The notes under the pieces: generated by a model
Databases searched by the model: none
What the model was told of the DNA's origin: nothing
The model's input: the letters and a program-made list of their open reading frames with translations, nothing else
In this document: in pieces, positions 16,985 through 26,967 of the stretch
How positions within the stretch are numbered: the stretch's first letter is position 1
Layout of the letters: the number at the start of each line of letters is the position of its first letter
NCBI RefSeq assembly: GCF_016617615.1
Contig: NZ_JAACYA010000001.1
Span: 620,001-684,000 of the forward strand
Length of the DNA: 64,000 bases
Origin: Persephonella atlantica
GTDB taxonomy: Bacteria; Aquificota; Aquificia; Aquificales; Hydrogenothermaceae
Direction: 5' to 3'
Position numbers and translations under genes: made by a program

Positions 16985-18247
16985 TTAGCTTTCCTGCTCT
17001 TCCTCTTTCTTTACTTTTTCTATCATAACTTCCTGAACCCTTCTTATGTTGATGCTCATGACTGTCAATTTTATTCCGTTTATGTTCAGGGTTTCTCCCC
17101 TTTTTGGCATTCTGCCCAGCGTATATATAATCATTCCGCCAACTGTTTCGTAAGGACCATCAGGAAGTTTTTCTCCTATCAGAAGTTCTACCTCTTTCAG
17201 CTCAAGTCTTCCATCAACTATAACCTTATCCTGAACAAATCTTTTTATCATTCTTTTTTCTTTTTTTGAGAACTCATCTCTTATCTCTCCTACAATCTCC
17301 TCCAAAACGTCTTCAAGTGTGATAATACCCATTGTTGCTCCTCTCTCGTCAACAACGACAGCCATGTGGTCTTTAAACTGTTTGAAACCTTTCAGAACGT
17401 TAGGGAGACTTGTGAATTCAGGAAGGTATCTGATAGGTCTTACAATTTTGTCTACTGTGTCTTCTGCGTCAGCATCAACAAGGTCGTAAGCTCTCAGGAC
17501 GCCTACTATCTGGTCTATTCTCTTTTTGTACACAGGTATCCTTGAAAAACCTGTATCTTTGAAAATGTGAATGATGTCTCTAATTTTGCTGCCCATTGGG
17601 ACAGCTGCAACATCTGATAGGGGGACAACTATCTCTCCCAGTCTTCTCTCTTCAAAAATCAGAACATTTGCAACAATCTTTTTCTCAAACTCTTCTATCC
17701 CCTCTGACTCTAAAATCAGAGCATCTAACAGCTCTTCTCTTGTCAGTATTTTTTCTTTTCTTCCCTCTAATCTGAATATGAAAAAAACTATTTTTGTTAT
17801 AACCTTTGCTATTGCAAGGAGCGGATAAAGGATTTTCCTTGAGATTTCAAGGAAAGGTACGATAAAGTATATCAGTCTGTTTGCAAAATGCTGAAATACA
17901 CTTTTTGGAATTATCTCTCCAAACAGAAGTGTAAATATGATTATTGCTTCTGCAAACAGCTCTTCCTTAGATTGAATAAGTGGAACCATAGGGGATACAG
18001 AATGCAGGAAACCAACAAATAAGGCCGTAATTGTTACAATGCTAAGTGTCGTTCCAATAAGTGCAACAGCAACATACTCGTCAAACCTTTTTTCTAAAAT
18101 CTTGTGTATTCTTTCAGCCCTTTTGTCTCCATTTTTTGCTAAATACTTTAATCTGTTTCTGTCAACAGAGAACAGGGCAAGCTCTGAACCTGAAAACAGC
18201 CCTTCTAAAATAAGGAAAAAGACTATCCCTATCAGGTATGTAATCAT
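16985..18247 (-). CDS. CNNM/CorC-type membrane protein (DUF21-CBS-CorC_HlyC)
   Basis: A 420-residue protein. It has an N-terminal DUF21 membrane domain of about four helices with the motif LFSGSELALFSVDRNRL, paired CBS domains at about 195-320 (IPVYKKRIDQIVGV, MAVVVDERGATMGIITLEDVLEEIVGEI), and a C-terminal CorC_HlyC transporter-associated domain. The family is linked to Mg2+ or Co2+ efflux and its regulation; older annotations as hemolysin are misleading. The start overlaps the upstream paralogue by 4 bases, so the two are co-translated and may form a heteromer. Confidence 0.88.
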   Translation of the reverse strand: MITYLIGIVFFLILEGLFSGSELALFSVDRNRLKYLAKNGDKRAERIHKILEKRFDEYVAVALIGTTLSIVTITALFVGFLHSVSPMVPLIQSKEELFAEAIIIFTLLFGEIIPKSVFQHFANRLIYFIVPFLEISRKILYPLLAIAKVITKIVFFIFRLEGRKEKILTREELLDALILESEGIEEFEKKIVANVLIFEERRLGEIVVPLSDVAAVPMGSKIRDIIHIFKDTGFSRIPVYKKRIDQIVGVLRAYDLVDADAEDTVDKIVRPIRYLPEFTSLPNVLKGFKQFKDHMAVVVDERGATMGIITLEDVLEEIVGEIRDEFSKKEKRMIKRFVQDKVIVDGRLELKEVELLIGEKLPDGPYETVGGMIIYTLGRMPKRGETLNINGIKLTVMSINIRRVQEVMIEKVKKEEEQES

Positions 18248-19533
18248 TTTTCTTCTTTTACCTCTTTTTTGTTTTCAGGAAGTTTTTCCACTATTACAGA
18301 GATAATCCTGTTGCTTTCCATTTTCTCTATAATGAACCTATAGCCGTGATACTCAAAACTTTCTCCCTCTTTTGGAAAACGCTTTAGGAAATCTAATATA
18401 AATCCTGCCACAGTATCAAACTCGTAATCTTCTGGAAGCTGAATTCCTAAATCTTCTTCTAATATTTCCACCTCTAACTTTCCTGATACTCTCCACCTGT
18501 TTTCATCTATTTTCTGGAAAAATGGTTCTTCTACTTCGTACTCTTCTGGAATATCCCCCACAATAAATTCAAGTATGTCCTGGAATGTTATCAGACCGAC
18601 AACTGTTCCGTGCTCGTCAACAACAATGGCTATGTGGCTTTTTGTCTCTTCAAACTTTTTCATAAGGTCTAAAAGGGGGGTAAACTCTGGAACAAAGTAA
18701 GGTTTTCTCAAAAATCTGTCTATCTTTTCCTCTCTTCCTTCAAACTTGAGAAATATTATGTCTTTTATGTATAAAATTCCTATGATATTATCTAAGCTTC
18801 CTTCATATACAGGAATTCTGCTGTAATCGTGTCCCTTTATGATGCTGAGAACCTCCCTTACAGTTTTTCCTTTTTCAATGGCAAAAATGTCTCTCCGGGG
18901 AGTCATAATCTCACTGACTGTTACTTCGTGTAGCTCCAGAGCAGACTCTATCACTTCCTTTTCTTCTTCTGTAAATATCTTTTTCTCTGTTCCAGCTGTT
19001 ATTATTGAGAGGAGGTCGTCTCCGGAGAGCTTGTGGCTTTCAACAGGCAGTTCCAATCCTGCTTTTTTCAGTATGTACTCTGCCACTTTAGTAAAGATGA
19101 AACGAAATGGCGTTATGATTATATAAAAGGTATAAAATGGTCTTGCTGCAAACAGGGCATATTTTTCAGGATAGTAAGCTCCAACAGTTTTTGGAGTTAT
19201 CTCTCCAAATGTCAGTATAAGGACTGTCATTATAACAATTGCTACAAATAGATACTCTTTCCCTAAGTACTGGATAACAATTCCTGATGTTATTGCTGAT
19301 GCTGTGATGTTCACAAGTTCGTTTCCTATCAAAAATGTTACGACTAACTCTTTTGGCCTTGACCGGAGCCAGTCTGCAATAGCGGCAGATTTTTTCCCTT
19401 CTTTGGCAAGTCTCTTTATTTTCAGCCAGTCCATTGAGAAAAAGGAAGATTCTATTCCTGCAAAAAAGGCAGAAAGAAGAAGGAGAACAAAAACAAGACC
19501 GATTTTCAGCAGAAGTTCATTTTCAAATAAAAT
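18244..19533 (-). CDS. CNNM/CorC-type membrane protein, paralogue, probable ATT start
   Basis: It has the same architecture as the next gene: DUF21 helices, CBS pair (IPVYEGSLDNIIGILYIKD, IAIVVDEHGTVVGLITFQD) and CorC_HlyC domain. The first ATG in frame (19434) would remove the first helix, but the frame continues upstream and encodes LLLKIGLVFVLLLLSAFFAG then IESSFFSMDWLKIKRL, the family's first helix and motif. No ATG, GTG or TTG lies in that stretch. The best start is ATT at 19533, 9 bases after AGGGAGG and overlapping the end of the upstream ATPase gene, giving 429 residues; CTG codons further in are alternatives. Membrane position and Mg2+ link are by family. Confidence 0.8.
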   Translation of the reverse strand: MLFENELLLKIGLVFVLLLLSAFFAGIESSFFSMDWLKIKRLAKEGKKSAAIADWLRSRPKELVVTFLIGNELVNITASAITSGIVIQYLGKEYLFVAIVIMTVLILTFGEITPKTVGAYYPEKYALFAARPFYTFYIIITPFRFIFTKVAEYILKKAGLELPVESHKLSGDDLLSIITAGTEKKIFTEEEKEVIESALELHEVTVSEIMTPRRDIFAIEKGKTVREVLSIIKGHDYSRIPVYEGSLDNIIGILYIKDIIFLKFEGREEKIDRFLRKPYFVPEFTPLLDLMKKFEETKSHIAIVVDEHGTVVGLITFQDILEFIVGDIPEEYEVEEPFFQKIDENRWRVSGKLEVEILEEDLGIQLPEDYEFDTVAGFILDFLKRFPKEGESFEYHGYRFIIEKMESNRIISVIVEKLPENKKEVKEEK

Positions 19534-20476
19534 GGCAGTATACCTCCCTACCGTTTATTTTTTTCAGTTCAGGTTCTTTTTTACATCTCTCTTCAGCTAC
19601 AGGACACCGTGAGTAAAACACACATCCTCCCTTTATCTCTTCCCTATAAATCTCAGGCAGTTTTTCTATCTTTTTTCTCTGTCTTGGATGCTCAGGGGGA
19701 AGAGACTGTATAAGTATCTTTGTGTATGGATGGAGAGGGTTTAAAAGTACATCTTTTGCAGAGCCTTTCTCCATAATTTTTCCTCTGTACAGGACAATAA
19801 TCCTGTCTGCCAGCATCCCAACCACATTCAGGTCGTGTGATATAAACAAAAAGCTGATTTTTTTCTCCTCTTTCATTCTTTTTATCAGATTTATTATCTG
19901 TAGCTGGACAGAAACGTCTAAAGCTGATGTAGGCTCGTCAGCTAAAATCATCTTTGGGCTGAGAATTATTGCCCGTGCTATTGCCACTCTCTGTCTCTGT
20001 CCTCCAGACAGCTCTGAAGGGTATCTGCCGAGGAAACTCTCGTCAAGCCCAGCATCTAAAATCGCTTTTTTCACCCTTTCTTTTCTTTCAGTTTTGGGAA
20101 ATTTATGTATTATCAGCGGTTCTTCAAGTATCTGGTAAACGTTAAATCTTGGATTTAAAGATGTTCTTGGGTCCTGGAATATCACAGATGTTTCCTTTCT
20201 GAACTTCTTTTCTTCAGATGGGGACATACGGTCAATCTCTCTGCCTTCAAACTGTATTTTTCCTGTGTCTTTTTCAATAAGTTTTAGAACAAGTTTTCCT
20301 ATAGTTGATTTTCCGCTTCCAGACTCTCCCACAATACCTAATATCTGGTTGTAATCAAGAGAAAAAGAGACATTATCTACAGCTTTAAAAAACTCTTTTT
20401 TGAAAAGGGTCTTTTTTACAAGATATTGTTTTGATAAGTTTTCTACCTTCAGGAGGGTAGGACTATGACTATCCAT
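19523..20476 (-). CDS. oligopeptide/dipeptide ABC transporter ATP-binding protein (OppF/DppF-like)
   Basis: A 317-residue ATPase. Walker A is GESGSGKST near residue 51, the signature LSGGQRQR near 155, and Walker B ILADEPTSALD near 173-183. The C-terminal oligopeptide-type extension has the family's cysteine pattern (GCVFYSRCPVAEERC). It powers peptide or metal-peptide uptake in the Opp/Dpp/Nik families. No permease or binding protein gene lies nearby, so it is an orphan here and its partners must be elsewhere. Upstream ribosome site is weak. The 3' end overlaps the CNNM gene start by 11 bases. Confidence 0.85.
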   Translation of the reverse strand: MDSHSPTLLKVENLSKQYLVKKTLFKKEFFKAVDNVSFSLDYNQILGIVGESGSGKSTIGKLVLKLIEKDTGKIQFEGREIDRMSPSEEKKFRKETSVIFQDPRTSLNPRFNVYQILEEPLIIHKFPKTERKERVKKAILDAGLDESFLGRYPSELSGGQRQRVAIARAIILSPKMILADEPTSALDVSVQLQIINLIKRMKEEKKISFLFISHDLNVVGMLADRIIVLYRGKIMEKGSAKDVLLNPLHPYTKILIQSLPPEHPRQRKKIEKLPEIYREEIKGGCVFYSRCPVAEERCKKEPELKKINGREVYCHFI

Positions 20477-20548
20477 TTTTAAATCAGTACCTGCTGTATA
20501 TCTCTCCTAAAAAGTTTTTATAAAGTATATCACACAGACATTAAATTT

Positions 20549-21829
20549 TTATGATTTATTTAATCTTTCAAGGACAGAAAAGCTTTCTATATGGTACGTG
20601 TTTGGAAACATATCAATAAATCTACTTGATATTAGTCTAAATCCTTTTTCTTTTAAAAGATTTAAATCCCTTGCCAGTGTAGATGGATTACAGGATATGT
20701 ATATAATTTTTTTCAGCTGTTTTATCCTGTCTATGACCTCAATAGTGTTTCTGTCTAATCCTGTTCTGGGAGGGTCTACAAGGATAAGCTCAGGATTTTT
20801 TTTGACCATGTAGGATAAAGCTTCTGATGCAGATGCCCTTTTAAAGAATGCGTTCTGGGTTTTGTTTAGTTTTTTGTTGTGGTTTGCATCCTGAACGGCA
20901 TAGGGATTTACCTCAACACCATAAACTTTATCCACATAACGTGCTATAGGTATGGTAAATGTCCCCACTCCACAGTAAAGGTCAAAGGCAACCTTTATGT
21001 TCTCTTCTTTAACTTCGTCTTCTACAAGTCTTATGAGATTTTCTATCTGAAATCTGTTTACCTGAAAGAAAGAGTCTGCACTGACTCTGAATCTGTAATC
21101 TTTCACTGTCTCATAAACGAAAGGGGTACCTATAAACTGAATTTTTTTAGGATGTTTCTCTGTTTTTAAGTATATACCGTATCCGTTCAGGTCTTCGGTT
21201 AGGAAAGCTTTCATATGTTTCAAACTCAAGGGAACTTTATTTACAGGTTTATTAAACAGGAGCTTCATAACCATCTGGTTTTCTGATGAGGAATACAGAT
21301 GAATTTCAGACAGAAAGTATCCAAAAAATGGAAGTATTTCCTTGAGAGAAGAAATTACACTGTTTAGCTCCTCTTTTATAAGGTAGCAGTAATGTATGTT
21401 AACAATATCTCTGCTTTCTTTCCGGTAAAAGCCTATCCTTTCTCCTTTTACCTTAAACTGTACCCTATTTCTGTAATGTGTTGGAAATGGAGACGGAATA
21501 GGCTCAAGTAGTGGCACACTTTCTATCTTCCCAATTCTTTTTACAGTTTCTGCAAATATTTCATTTTTCTGCTCTACCTGTTTACTGTAATCAATATGCA
21601 GATAATCACATCCCCCGCAGTATCCAAAATACTGACAGATAGGTTTTGTTCTGTAAGGGGAAGGTTTCAGCACATTAACAGGTTCACACTCTAAGAAGCT
21701 TTTTTTCTCCTCTGTTATTTTTACTTCTACCTCTTCTCCCGGAATTACAAAGGGTATAAAGCATACCTTCTCATCAATCCTTCCCAGACCTTTTCCACCG
21801 TAAACAAGCTTTTCTACTTTTACTTTCAT
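20549..21829 (-). CDS. 23S rRNA/tRNA uracil-5-methyltransferase (TrmA/RlmD family)
   Basis: A 426-residue SAM-dependent RNA methyltransferase. An N-terminal TRAM domain (about 1-55) is followed by Fe-S cysteines in CQYFGYCGGC and a further one in HYCYLI. The Rossmann SAM site is FDLYCGVGTFTIPIA near 283, DPPRTGLD near 348, and the catalytic cysteine with its motif ISCNPSTLARDL near 376. The enzyme methylates a specific uridine C5; the Fe-S cysteines favour RlmC/RlmD over TrmA, but the exact target is unresolved. It begins at ATG 21829, divergent from the next gene. Confidence 0.88.
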   Translation of the reverse strand: MKVKVEKLVYGGKGLGRIDEKVCFIPFVIPGEEVEVKITEEKKSFLECEPVNVLKPSPYRTKPICQYFGYCGGCDYLHIDYSKQVEQKNEIFAETVKRIGKIESVPLLEPIPSPFPTHYRNRVQFKVKGERIGFYRKESRDIVNIHYCYLIKEELNSVISSLKEILPFFGYFLSEIHLYSSSENQMVMKLLFNKPVNKVPLSLKHMKAFLTEDLNGYGIYLKTEKHPKKIQFIGTPFVYETVKDYRFRVSADSFFQVNRFQIENLIRLVEDEVKEENIKVAFDLYCGVGTFTIPIARYVDKVYGVEVNPYAVQDANHNKKLNKTQNAFFKRASASEALSYMVKKNPELILVDPPRTGLDRNTIEVIDRIKQLKKIIYISCNPSTLARDLNLLKEKGFRLISSRFIDMFPNTYHIESFSVLERLNKS

Positions 21830-21894
21830 GCTAATCTTTCTGTCCTTATGGTTTAAAATATTATCTAATTAATATAACATCTTGAGGTGATTTA

Positions 21895-23055
21895 ATGTTT
21901 TACATATCTAAAATTACTCCATTTTTCTTTTTGCTTGCTTTTACAGACCTTTTTATAGCTGTTTTTTCTGGGGCTTTAGGTTATGATTACGTTTTTGTTG
22001 GAATTCTGTCAGTATTTGGTTTTATCCTCCACACTGTAATAGGTGCAGCATACCAGATAATTCCTAACTCTCAGCAGTCTCAACTAAAAGGTGAGAAGTT
22101 GCAGATTTTTGTTTTTGTATCTTCAGCTCTTGCATCCTTTTTTATGTTTTTGAAAAACTATCCGATAGCCTCACTCTTTACGCTTACTGCCACATTTTTG
22201 TTTACTGCACATGTTCTGCCTGTGATAAAGAATTACCAGCCTATCACCATAAAGTTTCTGATACTTTCCCTCCTTTATATGAATTTAGGAGCTCTATTTT
22301 TTGCCATGGCGTACATCCCACTGAGTTTTATACCATTTGTTCCTTTTCAGCTTGCTGTCCACACAATGACTTTAGGTATGATGCTAAATGCTATTATTGG
22401 TGTTCAGACTGCATGGATTCCTATGATACTTATGCATACACTTAATCAGAAAGTGGCAAATGCTGTGCTGATTGTTATTCAGATAGGAGTGATAGTTGTT
22501 CTTGCAGGATTTGGCATCTTAAATTACAAAATTGTTGCTGCTGGTTCTGTGATACTTCTTACAGGTGTGCTGATATTCTTATGGATAGTTTACGACTGTA
22601 TAAAAAATACAACCCACAAGGAACTGCCTTATACTGTGAAATTTTTTGTGGTAGGGCTTGTTTTTCTGATTTTAGGCATACTTTCAGGAGCACATCTGTC
22701 GGGAAGCAAAAATTTTGATATGGTACCCTTTCATATGACTCTTATGGTTTTTGGTTTTGGAGGCATTACCATTGCAGGAGGAATGTTTCACCTCCTTCCC
22801 CGTATTGTGTGGAATATGGTTCATGTAAAAAAAGCACAGGAAGGAAAGAATATACCTAACGTGTTTAATGTTCTGAAAAAGAAAGAGGCATTGCTGTCTT
22901 TATATGTTATGGTGGCAGGTGTTGTTCTTATGGCAGGAGCAACATTTGTTGAGCTGAACACAACAAGGTATTTATCTTCCCTTGTGTATCTAACGGGACT
23001 TCTCCTGTTTTTCAGAGCCCTTTTTTACAGACTGTTTCTCCTTTATACCCTGTGA
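21895..23055 (+). CDS. polytopic membrane protein with conserved-looking His, heme-oxidase/NnrS-like
   Basis: A 386-residue integral membrane protein with about 11-12 predicted helices. Histidines lie within or next to helices (LHTVIGAAYQIIP, LAVHTMTLGM, PFHMTLMVFGFGG, GGMFHLLPRIVW), a pattern reminiscent of heme-copper oxidase subunit I-like or NnrS-like proteins. It lacks the full oxidase ligand set, so I infer possible heme b or metal binding but no defined reaction. GAGGTG precedes the ATG at 21895. It stands alone, 58 bases before gyrA. Confidence 0.55.
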   Translation: MFYISKITPFFFLLAFTDLFIAVFSGALGYDYVFVGILSVFGFILHTVIGAAYQIIPNSQQSQLKGEKLQIFVFVSSALASFFMFLKNYPIASLFTLTATFLFTAHVLPVIKNYQPITIKFLILSLLYMNLGALFFAMAYIPLSFIPFVPFQLAVHTMTLGMMLNAIIGVQTAWIPMILMHTLNQKVANAVLIVIQIGVIVVLAGFGILNYKIVAAGSVILLTGVLIFLWIVYDCIKNTTHKELPYTVKFFVVGLVFLILGILSGAHLSGSKNFDMVPFHMTLMVFGFGGITIAGGMFHLLPRIVWNMVHVKKAQEGKNIPNVFNVLKKKEALLSLYVMVAGVVLMAGATFVELNTTRYLSSLVYLTGLLLFFRALFYRLFLLYTL

Positions 23056-23113
23056 TAAAATCCCTCTAAGTATGGTAAAATAATGCTTTATTAAGATTTT
23101 GAGAGGTTTTTGT

Positions 23114-26100
23114 ATGTCAGAGATAATCAGACAGCCTATAGAGGAAGAGGTAAAGTCAGCTTACTTAGATTATGCCATGTCTGTTATTGTGGGCAGGGCT
23201 ATTCCTGACGTTAGGGACGGCCTAAAGCCTGTCCAGAGAAGAATCCTTTATGCTATGAATGAGCTTGGGCTTTATCCTAATAAACCTTACAAAAAGTCTG
23301 CAAGGGTTGTTGGGGAAGTTTTAGGTAAATACCATCCCCACGGTGATACTTCCGTTTATGATGCATTAGTGAGAATGGCTCAGGACTTTACCCTCAGATA
23401 TCCCCTCGTACAGGGTCAGGGAAACTTTGGTTCTATTGATGGAGACCCTCCGGCAGCAATGAGGTACTGCGTTGTAGGAGATACACTGATTAATACAGAT
23501 ATGGGTCTTGTTAAAATAGAAGACATAGTTCCTGACAGCAAACAAAATTCTGACAGCCCAATAAATATAAAGGTTCAGTCTCTAAACAGAAACATAAACA
23601 CTGCGGACATGTTCTTTAACAGTGGAAAACACAGAACTATAAAAATAGAAACGGAAGAAGGATATGAGATAGAAGGAAGTTTTAATCATCCAGTTTTGAC
23701 ATGGACAGTTGAAAATGGAAAACCTGTTTACAGATGGAAAACATTGGATAGTATAAAAACAGGTGATTATGTAGTGATAAGTAGGGAAAACGATATTGAT
23801 AGTAAGCAGGATTTGATTACAGAAGAAGAGGCAGTTCTTCTTGGTTCCCTTGTTTCAGAAGGATATATATCTGAAAACAGAGTAGGATTTAATAACACTG
23901 ATATGGAATTTACTGCTGTTTTTGAGAATGCCTTCAGGGAAAGCTATGGGGAAACTTTCTGTAGATATGAAAGAAGCCTGAAAAGTGGAAAAACAGTGAT
24001 TGAATATCAGATTCACCACAGAGATACAGTACAGAGTATAAAAGAAAAAGGATTTGATAAAAAATCATCAGATAAAGAAATACCTTATGTTGTCCTGAAG
24101 TCATCAAAGAAAGTTCAGAAGGCATTTTTAAAAGCTCTATTTGAAGGTGATGGTAGTGTTTACGAAACGGCAAGGGCGGTGAATGTCTCTTATTCTTCCA
24201 AAAGTAAAAAGCTGGTAAAACAACTTCAGGTACTGCTTTTAAATTTTGGTATCATATCAAGAGTTCATAGAGATAGACAGAATTTCAGATTAATCATTTC
24301 TGGATATGAGAACTTAAAACTGTTTAAAGAAAGAGTAGGATTTATAGGAAAAAAACAGGAAAAGTTAGAATTTCTTCTTAAAAAGGTTTACATAAAAGAA
24401 ACAGCAAACAGTAAAACAGACTTTATTCCTTTCTTAGCCCAGTATATAAGGGATAAATATAGAGGGAAAGGCTTTAATGAGTGGCTGTCTAAACATACAT
24501 TGGATAGATATCCAAAGATAAAGCAGTACTGGAAAAAGTTAGAACAAATCCTTGACGAAGAAGACAAAGCACTATACAGGGAGCTTCTGAATAACAGGTA
24601 TTATTTTGCAAAAGTGAAAACTGTTAAAGAAACAGGGGAAAAAGTAGTTTATTCAATAAGAGTTGACAGCTCCTGTCATTCTTTTGTAGGAAATGGGATT
24701 ATTAACCACAATACAGAAGCTCGTCTTACAAAACTTGCAATGGAGATGCTTGCTGACATAGACAAAAACACTGTTGATATGAAGGAAAACTTTGATGCCT
24801 CTCTGATGGAACCTGAAGTCCTTCCTGCAAAGTTTCCAAATCTTATATGTAACGGTGCTGCCGGAATTGCTGTTGGTCTATCAACCAACATACCTCCCCA
24901 TAACTTTACTGAAGTGGCCGAAGCTCTTAAATATTTAGCAGAGTTTCCTAATGCTACTGTTGAGGAGCTGTGCCAGTTTATAAAAGGTCCAGACTTCCCG
25001 ACAGGTGGAGTTTTGATTTCTTCAAAAGAAGAAATTATAAAGATGTATCAGGACGGCAGAGGCTCTGTTGTAGTAAAAGGAAAAGCCAGAATAGAGAGAC
25101 TTCCAGGAAACAGACACAGAATAATAATTTACGAGATTCCATATCAGGTAAACAAGGTAGAACTTATCAAAAGGATTGCAGAGCTTGTGAGAAAAGGTCA
25201 GGAAAAAGGGATATCAGACCTGAGAGATGAGTCTGACAGAGACGGAATCAGAATTATTGTTGAGCTGAAGAGGGAAGCAGACCCTGAAAAGGTGCTGAAA
25301 AAACTGTACAGAAGGACACAACTCCAAAAGTCTATACCTGTAAACTTCACTGTTTTAGTGGGAAAACAGCCAAAAACGTTAGACCTGAAAGGTATCCTGT
25401 GGGAGTTTATAAAACACAGAATTGAGGTTATAACAAGGAGAACCCTCTTTGAGCTTGAAAAGGCGGAAAACAGGCTTCACATAGTAGAAGGTTTACTGAA
25501 GGCGTTAGAAAACGCAGACAGGGTAATTGAGATAGTTAGAGGCTCTAAAGATGTTTCTTCAGCTAAAGAGCAGTTAAAAGATGAGTTTGGTCTGTCTGAT
25601 GCTCAGTCCCAGGCAATACTGGATATGAGGCTGTCCAGATTTACGGCATTAGAAGGAGACAAGCTGTATCAGGAAGCAGATGAGCTGAGGGCAAAGATTG
25701 AAGAGTATCAGAGGATACTCTCTTCTGAGGAAGAGAAAATAAGAGTTTTCATAGAAGAGATGGATTATCTGATGGAAAAGTTTGGGGATGACAGAAAGAC
25801 AGTTGTTGTTGAGGAAAAAGGAGAACAGCTGACATTTGAAGAAAATTACATACTGGCAGTCTTGAGTTCAGGAAGAGTGATAAACAGAAAGTATGAGAAA
25901 GAGGAAAGAAAACAGACATACCAGAAAGTTATTTCAGAAGTAATATCATCTCTTAAGCCGGGAGAAAAACTGATATCCCTTCAGGAGATTAAAAGCTCTG
26001 TTCCTATAGCTTTTATAACAGATAGAGGAAAGGCATACTGGAGTTTGGTTGCAGACCTGCCTAAAGGGGAAGGCAGGATAAACATAGAAGAAGGGGAGAT

Positions 26101-26758
26101 TGTAGGAACAGCCTTTAAAGGAGAAGGTGATGAGGACAGGCTGTTTATACTGACAAAAAATGGAATTATAAAGAGAATGTCTTATGAAGATATATTTTAC
26201 AAATCACAAAACCACAGCATCATACCACTGTCTGAAGATGACAGTGTTGTTGTTGCGTTTGCTGACGACCACCCTTCTGTTATCGCTGTTTATACAAAGA
26301 AGGGAGACCTTCTGATGTATGACCGTTCTCAGGTAAGGGTGACAGGAGATAAAGCAAAAGGTGTGGAGGCAATAGATTTAGATGAAGGAGATGAGGTGAG
26401 AGGGGGATTTCTAATCAGCAGTGAGGATTATGTCCTGCTTATAACAGAAAAGGGATACACAAAACTGGTCAGAAAAGAGGAGTTTTACACAAAGGAAGGG
26501 AAACTGAAAAAAAGAGGGCAGAAAGGTCTTATGGCTGTTAAGCTGAGCAAGGACGATGCCCTTTCTGTTGCAACATCTGTTCATCTAAAAGAAGAGCTCT
26601 TCCTGTCAACAGAAAAGGGAAAACTGCTGAAACTAAAAATTGAAGAAGGCAAAATACCTGTTGCAAAGAGAACGGCAATGGGAGAGCAGCTGATACGGAT
26701 AGAAGGAGACAGGGTTGTCAGGATAGTAAAACCAAAACTGAAAAAGGAAGAGGAATGA
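23114..26758 (+). CDS. gyrA: DNA gyrase subunit A, intein-containing precursor
   Basis: Gyrase A cuts and rejoins DNA to introduce supercoils. The precursor is 1214 residues; after removal of a 415-residue intein the mature protein is 799. The first extein holds [42 protein letters not shown] and the catalytic Tyr118 in AAMRY; the second extein resumes at [12 protein letters not shown] and runs through the coiled coil and a C-terminal beta-pinwheel. A GyrA-box-like [10 protein letters not shown] is seen rather than the canonical QRRGGKG. The start is ATG 23114 with GAGAGG 7 bases upstream rather than the TTG at 23099. It ends overlapping a 70-residue membrane protein gene by 4 bases. Confidence 0.96.
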   Translation: MSEIIRQPIEEEVKSAYLDYAMSVIVGRAIPDVRDGLKPVQRRILYAMNELGLYPNKPYKKSARVVGEVLGKYHPHGDTSVYDALVRMAQDFTLRYPLVQGQGNFGSIDGDPPAAMRYCVVGDTLINTDMGLVKIEDIVPDSKQNSDSPINIKVQSLNRNINTADMFFNSGKHRTIKIETEEGYEIEGSFNHPVLTWTVENGKPVYRWKTLDSIKTGDYVVISRENDIDSKQDLITEEEAVLLGSLVSEGYISENRVGFNNTDMEFTAVFENAFRESYGETFCRYERSLKSGKTVIEYQIHHRDTVQSIKEKGFDKKSSDKEIPYVVLKSSKKVQKAFLKALFEGDGSVYETARAVNVSYSSKSKKLVKQLQVLLLNFGIISRVHRDRQNFRLIISGYENLKLFKERVGFIGKKQEKLEFLLKKVYIKETANSKTDFIPFLAQYIRDKYRGKGFNEWLSKHTLDRYPKIKQYWKKLEQILDEEDKALYRELLNNRYYFAKVKTVKETGEKVVYSIRVDSSCHSFVGNGIINHNTEARLTKLAMEMLADIDKNTVDMKENFDASLMEPEVLPAKFPNLICNGAAGIAVGLSTNIPPHNFTEVAEALKYLAEFPNATVEELCQFIKGPDFPTGGVLISSKEEIIKMYQDGRGSVVVKGKARIERLPGNRHRIIIYEIPYQVNKVELIKRIAELVRKGQEKGISDLRDESDRDGIRIIVELKREADPEKVLKKLYRRTQLQKSIPVNFTVLVGKQPKTLDLKGILWEFIKHRIEVITRRTLFELEKAENRLHIVEGLLKALENADRVIEIVRGSKDVSSAKEQLKDEFGLSDAQSQAILDMRLSRFTALEGDKLYQEADELRAKIEEYQRILSSEEEKIRVFIEEMDYLMEKFGDDRKTVVVEEKGEQLTFEENYILAVLSSGRVINRKYEKEERKQTYQKVISEVISSLKPGEKLISLQEIKSSVPIAFITDRGKAYWSLVADLPKGEGRINIEEGEIVGTAFKGEGDEDRLFILTKNGIIKRMSYEDIFYKSQNHSIIPLSEDDSVVVAFADDHPSVIAVYTKKGDLLMYDRSQVRVTGDKAKGVEAIDLDEGDEVRGGFLISSEDYVLLITEKGYTKLVRKEEFYTKEGKLKKRGQKGLMAVKLSKDDALSVATSVHLKEELFLSTEKGKLLKLKIEEGKIPVAKRTAMGEQLIRIEGDRVVRIVKPKLKKEEE
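23468..24712 (+). other. GyrA intein with LAGLIDADG homing endonuclease domain
   Basis: 415 codons are inserted between Tyr118 (AAMRY) and Thr of TEARL. The block A start is [11 protein letters not shown] with the nucleophile Cys1; block B is [10 protein letters not shown], with Ser where Thr is usual; block F ends [11 protein letters not shown] with the penultimate His and terminal Asn, and Thr is the +1 residue. Two LAGLIDADG motifs, [11 protein letters not shown] and [11 protein letters not shown], keep their acidic residues. The site is the one used by mycobacterial GyrA inteins. All splicing residues needed are present, so it should splice; endonuclease activity is possible. Confidence 0.95.
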
Positions 26759-26967
26759 TATATCTTCTCCTGCTTTTTGGTATTGTTGTTGGACTGTATG
26801 CTATCTTTAACAATATAGGCGGAGTTTTTTCCGCCTTTTCTATCAAAGACCCTACGCTGAAAACAGCAAAGCTCCTTCAGAGTCTTCTTCCTGTTGTTGC
26901 CGGTATTGTGATTGTATGGGTTTCAGGACTTAATCTGTATGATATAATTAAGAAAAAGTCTAAATAA
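26755..26967 (+). CDS. small two-helix membrane protein
   Basis: A 70-residue protein with two hydrophobic helices (about 2-22 and 40-62) linked by a short polar segment and ending in a lysine-rich tail. I do not recognise a family. Its ATG overlaps the gyrA stop, so it is translated from the gyrA message, and its 3' end overlaps the convergent addA gene by 8 bases. Confidence 0.6.
   Translation: MIYLLLLFGIVVGLYAIFNNIGGVFSAFSIKDPTLKTAKLLQSLLPVVAGIVIVWVSGLNLYDIIKKKSK

Noticed and set aside
26100-26760. A second intein or split-intein end in gyrA
   Set aside because: The remaining GyrA sequence is uninterrupted and has no second block A/F pair.
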